Positions 1-9,676 of a DNA stretch of 64,000 nt are shown here, piece by piece. The notes below the pieces were generated by a model, which was not told where the DNA came from, did no database searches, and was given only the letters and a program-made list of their open reading frames with translations. The stretch lies in NCBI GenBank assembly GCA_011037195.1, contig JAAEAF010000660.1:62001-126000 (forward strand), given 5' to 3'. Within the stretch, counting starts at the first letter, position 1; every line of letters begins with the position of its first letter. Position numbers and translations under genes: made by a program. This stretch comes from Triatoma infestans. Lineage: Eukaryota > Arthropoda > Insecta > Hemiptera > Reduviidae.

Positions 1-236
1 CTTGGGTTTCACCCATATTAGATTAAGCTTCTGCGTAGTGTTGTCCGCAATATTGAAACAACACGTAGGTTTAAAGCAAAAGGGTCTCAATCCGAAGACC
101 TTAATGTTTTCTTTTATATAGTAGATATTACTGGACTAAACTTTAAAACTTTTGATCGTGATGTTATTTATATACTTACTGAATTCTATCAATAATTGCC
201 TCTATTGCTGTAAGTATTGTTTACAGAATTGCTGTG

Positions 237-558
237 GTTGGTTCCGCGAGGTGGAAAGCAGAGATATTTTCCGTGATAGCCTGCTTCTTTTTGTGGTCAT
301 CGACCGGTTTCGGACGTTCGTCCATCATCAGTATGTTTTTGTTAAGCAATGTAATAACATAGACTTGCACAGACCAAATACAGTTGATACAGTGTATAAC
401 TGATATACTGAGTATATAACTAAATACACTGAGTTTATCAACTGTATTTGTTCTGTACCTATGTTATTACACTGTTTAACAAAAAATCCTGATGATGGGC
501 GAACGCCCGAAACCGGTCGACGACCACAAAAGATGCAGGCTTTCACGGAAAATATTTT
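237..558. repeat. Fold-back repeat with hammerhead-like core in both arms
   Basis: The arms at about 258-392 and 426-556 are imperfect inverted copies around a short AT-rich loop. Each arm holds a CTGATGA box, a GC stem with a GAAC loop, then GAAACCGG. The right arm (488-525) has stem GGGC/GCCC and the left arm, read on the - strand (296-331), has GGAC/GTCC, so the pairing is kept although the bases differ. Related repeats lie at 32945, 45625 and, shorter, at 31425. The core resembles the hammerhead-type motifs reported in Penelope-like retroelement terminal repeats. One extra T after the CTGATGA box departs from the textbook core, so self-cleavage is not assured. Confidence 0.6.
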
Positions 559-2044
559 TTTCAGAAGTTTGACTTGATTCAGTTAGTACAAATAAACAGG
601 AAAAATTTTACGATTTTCTTCTACATGGACTAAAAAATACAAACAGTAGATAGAAATTATTATAATCGACCAATCACGTCAATTGGAAGAAAGATTTTAC
701 TGACTTTTTAAATTTTATTTGATCTTTTGAAATTGTTTGCATTAAGTAATGACAGGTATGTAAATTTAAGTTTTGCATTTAAAAACTACAGCATGAAAAT
801 TGCTTTCCGGTAACTGAGAAAAATTAGCCATTTCCAATTTTAACGACTAAACATTTTTTTTTTTTTAATCCTAATTTTAGGAAATTTATCAGAAAAAGAG
901 AATAAATACAAATGTCATAAAAAAAAATAGTGTCAGTGTTCGCTGGAGAATTTTGTTGTTGTTTTAATCCAGAATGCAGAAAGTATGTTTAGGTGATAAT
1001 ACAATTTCGAAAATTTGTCAGTTTCTAGAAGAAGAAGTAATGTTAGGACACCAACCACAACTAAAGTTTGGACAGTTGTTGAAAGAAGACGTTGTTAGGA
1101 GGGGGCTCCAGATTGCTGTTTTCTACAACACTGCCAGAGCGTCGCTTGACACTTGACAGAAACATCGATTGTTTCATCAAACTAAGGTTATGATGAATAG
1201 CAAATCAAACTTACGATTAAGATTACTGGTTTAGAGATGTAATGAAAAAGTAATAGATAAACTATTTGTTCAGTGCCACAGTAATGTACTTAGATTGTTT
1301 TTTACTTTTGCAGAATTACTGAATTACTCAATGTTTTAGTTTCTCTTATTCCTGATATTTCTTGCAATTATTAATTTTTAGGGCTGTGAATAGCAATAAG
1401 ATGATAATGATTTTTTTTTAAATTCATTTCTGTTCCTCAACTTCATTAAACATAAATAAGCGACTGGAGAAACAATAATAAAACACATTGATAACAAGAA
1501 AGAGCTGAAGGTATGTGGAAAATTATACTTTAAAATAAAATACTGAACACAAATGCTCGTACACAAAAACAGTGAGTGAGAAAGCATTTCCAAAAACATT
1601 TCTCTTGGCCACTGAATCTCAAGAAATTTCTTTCTGGTGAAAACAGTATTTAACAGATCTAACAGTGCAAACTTGCACATGCGGATTAAGGTAAGTTTAT
1701 ATAAAAAGAAGTCAATTATTTATCACTCTCTAACTGACTCTCTAATATTGTGATTTCGTATTTCAGATTTGGCATGATGTAATAGAAATTGTAACATTAT
1801 ATCCTCTGCCTCGTATATTATTTAAAACATAGTAACCTTGCAAATAATAGAATAAAATGGATTAGGAAAGAATATATGTTGAATATCTAAATAATGACAG
1901 CAGCTCGACTCGGCAGAATTGCTGCAATTTGAAGTTAAAGAAAATATACTAACAGCAAGAATAAAATATACAATGAAAAGTGGAATATAAAAATATACTG
2001 AGGAGATGCAGCGCAAAAATAATATTAGCACATGAACCCGATAG
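559..2044. other. AT-rich intergenic DNA without a supported gene
   Basis: No convincing gene was seen. A short open frame at 974-1156 overlaps a dispersed repeat segment at about 1098-1160 (GGGGGCTCCAGATTGC followed by a CTTGACA end) that recurs at 5715 and 6680, so it is not treated as a gene. The stretch next to 2045 may contain the 5' exon or promoter of the zinc-finger gene, but no splice donor could be chosen with confidence. Confidence 0.5.
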
Positions 2045-2113
2045 AACCGTTTGGAAGGATGTTTGTTGGCGGATATAGAAAAAGACAACGGTATAGTTAA
2101 TATAGAGGACCAG

Positions 2114-3331
2114 ATGGAAGTCGTTTTTAGCAGTACAAGCGAAGAAAAGGAGCTGGAAGAACATAAGGAGATTTATAGAGAAAAAAAGCAGTTTAATTTT
2201 AATGAATGGAACTGCAGTTATTCTACACTTGAGATTTTGAGAGCCCACACGGAAACCCATTCACAAGAGAAGCCATATAAGTGTAATGAATGCAGTTACA
2301 GTTGTTCAGGGCTTGCGAATCTCAAAGTACATAAGCGAACTCATTCAGGCGAGAAGCCATATAAATGTAATGTATGCGAATACAGCTGTACACAGTCTGG
2401 ACATTTGAACATACATTTGCGAAAGCATTCAAGTGAGAAGCCATTTAAATGTACGGAATGCGATTACAGGTGTACACAATCAGGAAGTTTGAAAACACAT
2501 ATGCGGATACATACAGGTGAGAAGCCATATAAATGTAATGAATGTGTTTACAGCTGTACAAAATCAGAAAATTTGAAAAGGCATATGCTAACGCATTCAA
2601 GCGAAAAGCCATTTAAATGTATTGAATGTGGTTACACTTGTAAAAGTTCTGGAGTGCTGAAAAAACATGAGCGAACACATTCAGGCGTGAGACCATATAA
2701 ATGTAATGAATGCGATTACAGGTTTACCGAATCCGGACATTTGAAAACACATATGCGAATACATTCAGGCGAGAAACCATATAAATGTAAGGAATGTGAT
2801 TACCGTTGTACAAGGGCTGATATTCTGAGAGGGCATATGCGAACACATTCAGGCGAGAAGCCATACAAATGTAGTGAATGCGATTACAGTTGTACACAAT
2901 TCGGAAGATTGAAACCACATATGAGAATACATTCTGGCGAGAAGCCATATAAATGTTGTGAATGCGATTACAGCTGTACAAAATCTGAAAATTTGAAAAG
3001 GCATATGCGGGCACATTTAAGCGAAAAACCATATAAATGTGGGGAATGTGGTTATAGTTGTACTACTTCCGGAAGTTTGAAACTACATTTGCGAACACAT
3101 ACAGGGGAAAAGCCGTACAAATGTAGTGTGTGCGATTACAGTAGTGCAAGAGCTTGGAATCTTAATATGCATATGCGAAAACATCCAAGCATGATGCCAT
3201 ATAAATGCAATGAATGCGATTACAATTGTACAAAATCAGGAGATCTGAAAAGACATATGCGAACACATACAGATAGAAAGCCGTATAGTACAGTGAATAC
3301 ATGTACAGTAGTACAAGAGCTGCAATTTTGA
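2114..3331 (+). CDS. C2H2 zinc-finger protein with 12 tandem fingers
   Basis: Probable nuclear DNA-binding protein, about 405 residues from the ATG at 2114, which has a good context (ACCAGATGG). The frame is open back to 2045 but has no earlier ATG, so more N-terminal residues could come from an upstream exon. A short acidic start is followed by one degenerate finger, whose first cysteine is replaced by Trp, and then 12 regular C-x2-C-x12-H-x3-H fingers with HSGEKPYKC-type linkers. Several fingers have a second Cys at the position usually held by Phe (CDYSC rather than CDYSF). Such arrays are typical of fast-evolving arthropod zinc-finger families. The target site is unknown. Polyadenylation signals AATAAA lie at 3450 and near 3597. 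The tail after finger 12 is out of register with a decayed thirteenth finger. It shares strand and finger consensus with the gene at 12746. Confidence 0.85.
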   Translation: MEVVFSSTSEEKELEEHKEIYREKKQFNFNEWNCSYSTLEILRAHTETHSQEKPYKCNECSYSCSGLANLKVHKRTHSGEKPYKCNVCEYSCTQSGHLNIHLRKHSSEKPFKCTECDYRCTQSGSLKTHMRIHTGEKPYKCNECVYSCTKSENLKRHMLTHSSEKPFKCIECGYTCKSSGVLKKHERTHSGVRPYKCNECDYRFTESGHLKTHMRIHSGEKPYKCKECDYRCTRADILRGHMRTHSGEKPYKCSECDYSCTQFGRLKPHMRIHSGEKPYKCCECDYSCTKSENLKRHMRAHLSEKPYKCGECGYSCTTSGSLKLHLRTHTGEKPYKCSVCDYSSARAWNLNMHMRKHPSMMPYKCNECDYNCTKSGDLKRHMRTHTDRKPYSTVNTCTVVQELQF

Positions 3332-3560
3332 ACTTATATGAACCCATTCAGTTGAGAAGCCAAGATCAGTGTGGAGGATTTGGTTATATTGATATTATTT
3401 CAGAAGATTAAAACTGCATTTGGTAATATATTCTGGTTGAAGCCTAAGGAATAAATTGGTAATTGCGGTTGCTGTTCAATTTCCAGCTGTACGAAACAAA
3501 TATTCCAAGTCATTCAGCAGAGACATCACAATAACTTTGTGGATGTGGTTTATGTTATGT
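3332..3560 (+). pseudogene. Decayed zinc-finger modules downstream of the stop
   Basis: Directly after the stop of the 12-finger gene the DNA still reads as finger-linker modules with deletions. These include a linker-like AACCCATTCAGTTGAGAAGCC at about 3339, a finger-like stretch with GTGTGGAGGATTTGG near 3370, and CATTCAGCAGAGACATC and TTTGTGGATGTGG near 3510-3550. The last codons of the gene (from about 3280) also fall inside a frameshifted thirteenth finger. The array was therefore once three or four fingers longer and was cut back by small indels. Confidence 0.6.
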
Positions 3561-5559
3561 TGATTCACACGCCAATATGGCCGGAAAAGCAATGAACATA
3601 ATAAATACAGTTTTTCTTGGCAATTTAAAATTCCATTAAAATGGGAGTAGAAATATTTGAGGTAATATCATTTCTTTCAGATATTTATTAATGATATAGC
3701 TGTATCAAAAACAAAATGTCTCGATTAAAATATTAATAAATATTTATGAATGTGGTAATAGTTGGAACAAAGTTTACTTGCTCGAATTAAAAAAGAAATA
3801 ATATGTGCAAGCTTGTGTAATTTATTTCAACAATAAAGGATATTATTTTTCTGCACTCTAAACAGAAAAAATTTTCTCTCCGGCTGAAGATTTTGGGCCC
3901 AACCTAATCCACTGGCTTCCGAATATAACAGTAGTGGCAGAATTGTGACATTGAGCCTGGGACTCATGTTCCATGTTATGCTTTATGTCAGATTCAATTG
4001 TCCAGGGGGATGGCCTTTGGATTTGTTCAGTAAAATGGAGATTTCGTCCAAAGAGGAGTTGTGGAGAAGGTGTAGAAAGATTGGTTGTCCTGCGATATGA
4101 ACAGGTTCAAAAGAGGATAATGATATACCCCTTCTCGTTGCAATAAATTTTGTAATGCGCATACTGTTGCTATTATTTCTGAGCAGATGAGATCGATTCC
4201 TATTAGCTTCACAATCATAATCATACGTTTCATATAATGACAAAATTATTTATTTTTAACCCTTATTTATTGTAATTCTTGCTTTGGAAAGAAGATTTCA
4301 AATGGTAGAAATTTATATTTACAAACTTGGCGACTAAATCTAATAAATTTCAATGGAGTGTCATGTAAAAATCTCTTATATATAATATTGTACAAGTAGA
4401 AATAAGTTCTGTAATTTCATCAGTTTTTTTGTTTAGAGATAAATCAAATAAAGGGGGGCGAAGATTTGGGGAATTTTACGATAGCAGTAACATAATTATA
4501 ATATGAATGCAGAACAAATGGTGATCCATCTGGAGATTTAATTTTGCATAAGTAGCAGGGTTCCTTGGAGCTCAATCGGTGTTGACCTAGATTCTTGAAG
4601 TCATGGAAAAATGGGGTCAGCAGCGAATCTAGTAGCGAAGGTTAAAACTAACTAATGGAATACCGTCTAATATACAAGTCCTATCAGTTTTATTTGTAAC
4701 ATTTTCCTGGGGAAAATTAATTTTTTGGGAGGTTCAAGGGGAGCAGTAGCGTCAAGCTTTCCTCTGAAACCCCAAATCAGTACATACAAAATATGGATCC
4801 GCGATCCATATAATATTAACATACATTACAAGCTATTTTTGGAATTATGTTGAAAATGAGAATCACAATTTCCTTTAAACTTGGAATGCTACCTGCATAG
4901 ATACAAACCTATCATCACTTTTATTGAAACATTTTAATGTTAGGTAGTTCTGCGTTAAATTAGGTAATTTACGGCGTTAAATTTCTAATGTTATATGGGG
5001 TTTAATGTTATTGGCGCTCTCATTTGAACTACAATGCAATCAATTCTACTACCTAACTGTATGGATATTTACTTGTCCCACAACTCTGAACTGGCTTAAT
5101 ACTAGGTATTTGAGCGGACAAATGAGTAAAATTTAAAGTATACAAAAAAATTGACGTTGTACAGTATAATTGAATTAACAGCAAAAGGGAAGGTGTGTAA
5201 CTGTTGCATACCAGTTTTTTAGAATTTCGATATTTTGTTTTAAATGGACAATAAATAACAAAAATTACTGGTTTAAGCATTAACCAGAACATAATTATCG
5301 AGTTCTTAATTTATTGAATTTTGTTAATTATTGCCACAGTCACTGTAAATAAACATTGTTTTCAATAGTTTGGTCTGATTAAAAGCTGATAAAAAAACAG
5401 TCTCAAAAATTTTATGAATTTCTTCTACAATTGCAAAACCTACAAAACAATAAAGTGAACATATTAGTAGGCCAGGATAGGCCTTCTGCTTCTCCAGCGT
5501 TGGCTGTGTGGCCGACTTTCAAACATTTTGAGAATTTCAAACCCAAAATTATCAGATGA
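3561..5559. other. Intergenic DNA, mostly featureless
   Basis: No gene is supported. Short frames on both strands near 3983-4243 and 5053-5292 resemble no known protein. The piece at about 4680-4770 (TTTTCCTGGGGAAAATTAAT, then a purine-rich run and TTTCCTCTGAAA) looks like a diverged fragment of the short rolling-circle-like repeat that is common from 33 kb onward. Confidence 0.4.
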
Positions 5560-5880
5560 AAAGAGGATAATTGTAATAAGAAAATTGTGTTTCAAACCAG
5601 AATTTTTTTTCAAACTCAGAAAATATGTTTTTATTTCTCAATTTCGATCAAATAAGGAAATAAGATTACAATGTCGTTGAAAGAAATACTTGATACGAGA
5701 TACGAGAAGGGGGGCTCCAGATTGCAGTTTTTTTTACACTGTCGAGAGCGCCCTTGACAGTTTAACTACTTGGTAGGCCAGTCGTTAAGCCTTGTGACAT
5801 GATAGCTGACTAGCGCTAGTAGAGTGGCTCGTGTGAAAGAGCTGGCACTATGCTTGCAAGCTAGCGCTAGCCAATGTCAA
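5560..5880 (+). repeat. Direct repeat, first copy
   Basis: About 320 bp repeated in the same orientation at 6533-6855 with a few small indels. Shared landmarks are TCAATTTCGATCAAATAAG, a GGGGGCTCCAGATTGCAG block, CGCCCTTGACAGTTTAACTA, and two short palindromes (ACTAGCGCTAGT and GCTAGCGCTAGC) near the right end. The second copy lies just upstream of a Harbinger transposase relic, so the unit may be a terminal or subterminal part of that transposon family. This is not proven. Confidence 0.65.
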
Positions 5881-6290
5881 AGAGTTTAATGAATAAGGAA
5901 AAAAAGTCCAAAAAAATATAGATCAAATCAAGTCAATTGATAGGATGATTTTACTCTTTTTTTTCGTTTCTCCCATTTTTCTCGAAATCATTAAATAGTT
6001 TGCAATCAAGCAGAGATGTAAGTTTAAGCTACATTTACATATTTTAGCAACCATTGTATCTGGGCGTAAACCAGACACTCGATGGCGTGAAGGTTACAGG
6101 CGCGAAAATCCAGCTGCAAAGTTACTTAATAAAAGCTGAAGTAGATAAGACTACTCACCATACCGCAAACGGTGACACAGGAGCGGTGATGAAAGCTTGA
6201 CTTGACGGCTCAATGAGTTGAAGAAGCTGGAAGGGAAAAGAGAGAACTAGGCGAAGAAGGGGTGTGTTTAGGTGTTGTGTATATGCAAAG

Positions 6291-6295
<5 letters not shown>

Positions 6296-6333
<38 letters not shown>
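6296..6333. repeat. (GT)n microsatellite
   Basis: An almost pure GT dinucleotide run between the two copies of the roughly 320-bp direct repeat. Confidence 0.95.
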
Positions 6334-6335
<2 letters not shown>

Positions 6336-6532
6336 AGTGAGTGTTAGTAAGAGATGGAAGGTGCGGTGAGTACTTCCTTAGGAGATATAAGGTAAAAGGA
6401 ATAAACCCTATGTTCCCGAAAGCTGAAAACAAATTCTAGTCATTTCTGTCAGTTTATGTACCCTAATCAATTTTAACGATGACTTTACATTAGTTTAAAT
6501 CCTATTTTTAAGAAAATTATCGAATGTAAATG

Positions 6533-6855
6533 AGGATAATTGGAATAAGAAAATTGTGTTTCAAATCAGAATTTTTTTTTCAAACTCAGAAAATAAGTTT
6601 TTATTTCTCAATTTCGATCAAATAAGAAAATAATATTACACTGTCGTTGAAAGAAATACTTGATACGAGCCGGGAGGGCTCCTGATTGCAGTTTTTTACA
6701 CTGTCGATAGCGCCCTTGACAGTTTAACTACTTGGTAGGTCAGTCAGTCGTTAAGCCTTGTGACGTGCCTTAATTGACTAGCGCTAGTAGAGTGGCTCGC
6801 GTGAAAGGGTTGACACTATGCTAGCTAGCAAGCTAGCGCTAGCCAATGTCGAAGA
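6533..6855 (+). repeat. Direct repeat, second copy
   Basis: Second copy of the unit at 5560-5880, about 970 bp away. It has small differences, such as an added CAGT in the GGTCAGTCAGTCG block and a changed left part of the GGGGGCTCC box. The transposase relic begins about 115 bp further on. A short related piece, the GGGGGCTCC box to CTTGACA only, also lies at 1098-1160. Confidence 0.65.
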
Positions 6856-6971
6856 CTAATGTTGGCATACCAGTTTTTAAAATTTCGTGTTTCTGTTGTT
6901 GAACGTGAGTGCATAAAAAAAGGAATTCAAGTAGTTCTGAAACGCTACAAGAATAATTTCAATCTATACAG

Positions 6972-8096
6972 ATGATTAAACGACGTCGTGCAAGGAGGTG
7001 GTGGACACAGGGGTGGATAAAGCTACGGCAGAAGTTTGGTGTGTGTGATAATTCATTCCGGGAGCTTCAACTGGAACACCCCCCAAGGTTATAAAAATCA
7101 CTTGCGTATGAGCCCCGAAAAATTCTCTGAATTACTACAATTCGTGGACCCCTTCATTACAAAACAAGATACTTCCTTCCGGGAAGCTTTGTCGCCTGCA
7201 ATTAAACTTCAGATCACATTACAATCCTGGTGACTCCTTCGGCACTCTCGAGCATATGTAAAGAGTGCCGAAGAGCACAATCTCCAAATTTATGGTTCCT
7301 GTTCTGAAGGCGATTTACAAAGGTTTAAATGATTACATAAACGTTCCTAACTCTGAAGAAGAGTGGGAAATCGTTTCCCGTGATTTTTTCATCTAGATGG
7401 AACTTCAAAGGATGCTCCGGAGCCCTCGATGGAAAGCATATCCGGTTGAAATGTCCTGCACGGAGTGGAGTATTGTTAGTGCAGTATTATATGCCGTGGT
7501 TGATAGCACTATGAATAAATTCATATTCATAGATGTCGGTTCAAACGGAAAAATGAATGATTTCAGTGTTTTCGGTGCATCGAGTTTGAAGGCAGCTATA
7601 GGACATAATAGCATTCACTTTCCAGATGGGGTGTAATTGTTGAAGACGACGCCTTTCCTCTGAAGACTTATTTGATGAAACCTTACTCGAGAAGCGAAAA
7701 GTTTCAAAAGGAAAGAGTGTTCAATTATCGTCTACCAAGGGCTGAAGAACAGTTGAGAATGCTTTTGGCATTATAGTTTCGAGGTTTCGAATATTTTTGA
7801 GGAGTGTAGAATTATGCCCTGACGCAGGGGATGATATCGTAAAAGCAACATGCCCTTTACATAATTGGTTACGACAGCCAGCAACAAATCAGAACATGGC
7901 TCCTGGGACGGTTGATCATGAGGATATTGATACTGGCATTATAACTCGTGGGTCTTGGAGAACTAATATACTAAGTAATGAAGCGTTTAGAGGAAGATTT
8001 TCGTGGTGGTGAAATAACTATTCTAAGGATGCTGCTGCTCGACATGATACCAGAATGTTTTATGGAAGAAGGGGCTGTAAACTGGCAATGGGATAA
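6972..8096 (+). pseudogene. PIF/Harbinger transposase relic, copy A
   Basis: Decayed HARBI1-like DDE transposase. The start is read as ATG at 6972, followed by an Arg/Trp-rich N-terminus. Parts in order: MSPEKFSELLQFVDPFITKQ, the region with PKSTISKLIVPVLKAIYKGL (broken here), WNFKGCSGALDGKHIRLKCP with the first catalytic Asp, the IDVGSNGKMNDFSVFGAS segment with the second, and a C-terminal FYGRRGCKLAMG at the stop. Frameshifts lie near 7085, 7230, 7390 and 7640. Residues are also missing after the ARSG motif, where the family normally continues with a Tyr-rich strand. The 3' two thirds is mirrored by copy B with shared damage. Confidence 0.8.
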
Positions 8097-8269
8097 AATT
8101 TGAATGTATTTATAAGTTCTTCAACAAAGTGGATTATGAACATTAAAATATATGAATTATTATAACATTATATGAACTAACATAAAATTAATATGAACAA
8201 TTAAAAGTTCCTCGACAAAAATGTTTTTTTGTAAAACAAATGGAATTAATAAAGAAACAAATTATTTAT

Positions 8270-8558
8270 CTTTATTTTACTGCAAACCCTAATCATTAAC
8301 TCCTATTTCCTGTACTGAAACACATATCAAAATGTTTAAGGAAAAATGGCCTGGGTCAAAATGTTGCTAGTGGCTCGCTCTTCTGATTCTGCATAGTCTG
8401 TGTTCTGTTCCTGAACGCGCTAGTCAAATATCACTTCTATCAGTAAAGTTAAAAACGTTTCTACTTTTTCATACGTGGAATGATTCAAGATGGCGCCAAG
8501 TAATAACATGGTGTCAAAGTAACACATTAAAATTCATTAGTTTCTGTTTCTTTATTAA
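8270..8558. other. Spacer between the inverted transposase copies
   Basis: Unique sequence between the two arms. It includes AGTGGCTCGCTC and GCGCTAGTCAAAT, which echo motifs in the direct repeats at 5820 and 6785. This suggests that ends of the transposon family meet here. No frame is supported. Confidence 0.4.
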
Positions 8559-8717
8559 ATAAATAATTTGTTTCTTTATTAATTCCATTCGTTTTACAAA
8601 AAACATTTTTGTCGAGGAACTTTTTATTGTTCATATTAATTTTATGTTAGTTCATATAATGTAATAATTCATATATTTTAATGTTCATAATCCACTTTGT
8701 TGAAGAACTTATAAATT

Positions 8718-9676
8718 TTATTCCATTGCCAGTTTACAGCCCCTTCTTCCATAAAACATTCTGGTATCATGTCGAGCAGCATCATCCTTAGAATAGTTAT
8801 TGCACCACCACGAAAATCTTCCTCTAAACTCTTCATTACTTAGTATATTAGTTCTCCAAGACCCACGAGTTATAATGCCAGTATCAATATCCTCATGATC
8901 AACCGTCCCAGGAGCCATGTTCTGATTTGTTACTGGCCGTCGTAACCAATTATGAAGAGGGCATGTTGCTTTTACGATATTATCCCCTGCGTCGGGGTAT
9001 AATTCTACACTCCTCAAAAATATTCGAAACCTCGAAACTATAATGCCAAAAGCATTCTCAACTGTTCTTCAGCTCTTGGTAGACGATAATTGAACACTCT
9101 TTCCTTTTGAAACTTTTCGCTTCTCGAGTAAGGTTTCATCAAATAAGTCTTCAGAGGAAAGGCGTCGTCTTCAACAATTACACCCCAATCTGGAAAGTGA
9201 ATGTTGTTATGTCCTATAACTGCCTTCAAACTCGATGCACCGAAAACACTGAAATCATTCATTTTTCCGTTTGAACCGACATCTATGTATATGAATTTAT
9301 TCATAGTTGCTATCAACCACGGCATATAATACTACACTAACAATACTCCACTCCGTGCAGGACATTTCAACCGGATATGCTTTCCATCGAGGGCTCCGGA
9401 GCATCCTTTGAAGTTCCATCTAGATGAAAAACCACGGGAAACGATTTCCCACTCTTCTTCAGAGTTAGGAACGTTTATGTAATCATTTAAACCTTTGTAA
9501 ATCGCCTTCAGAACAGGGACTATTAATTTGGAGATTGTGCTCTTCGGCACTCTTTACATATGCTCGAGAGTGCCGAAGGAGTCACCAGTAGCCAAGTATT
9601 GTAATGTGATCTGAAGTTTAATTGCAGGCGACAAAGCTTCCCGGAAGGAAGTATCTTGTTTTGTTGTAGGGGTCGT
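8718..9676 (-). pseudogene. PIF/Harbinger transposase relic, copy B
   Basis: Inverse copy of the relic at 6972-8096, truncated at its 5' end (9676) before the N-terminal block. Segments on the - strand: TKQDTSFREALSPAIKLQ near 9660, the ST-x-SKLI helix and SGALDGKHIR (first Asp) at 9332-9550, IDVGSNGKMNDFSVFGAS (second Asp) at 9038-9325, and the C-terminal domain at 8718-9017 ending RRGCKLAME. At least two frame breaks separate these blocks. It retains the LQYLATGDSFGTL stretch that copy A has partly lost, so copy A was not simply copied from B, or A suffered a later deletion. Confidence 0.8.

Larger units (their letters stand above)
7153..9676. repeat. Large palindrome of two Harbinger copies
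   Basis: The DNA at 7153-8269 reappears in inverse orientation at 8559-9676 with only scattered differences, around a unique spacer of about 290 bp. Both arms share the same internal loss after the ARSG motif. They differ in point changes and in one 9-base stretch (ACTTGGCTA, present near 9590 and missing near 7230). Copy A carries extra 5' sequence that copy B lacks. Confidence 0.8.

Noticed and set aside
974..1156. Possible small gene upstream of the first zinc-finger gene
   Set aside because: Its second half overlaps a dispersed repeat segment also found at 5715 and 6680, and no splice connection to 2045 could be justified.
2051..2113. Start of the first zinc-finger gene at 2051
   Set aside because: The codon there is TTG. 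The first in-frame ATG is at 2114.
2724..3347. Long open frames on the - strand of the zinc-finger gene
   Set aside because: They mirror the repetitive finger codons, which leave the opposite strand open; no independent signal.
6296..6333. CRISPR-like or tandem functional array
   Set aside because: Plain dinucleotide microsatellite. No CRISPR, operon or other bacterial feature was found in the window.
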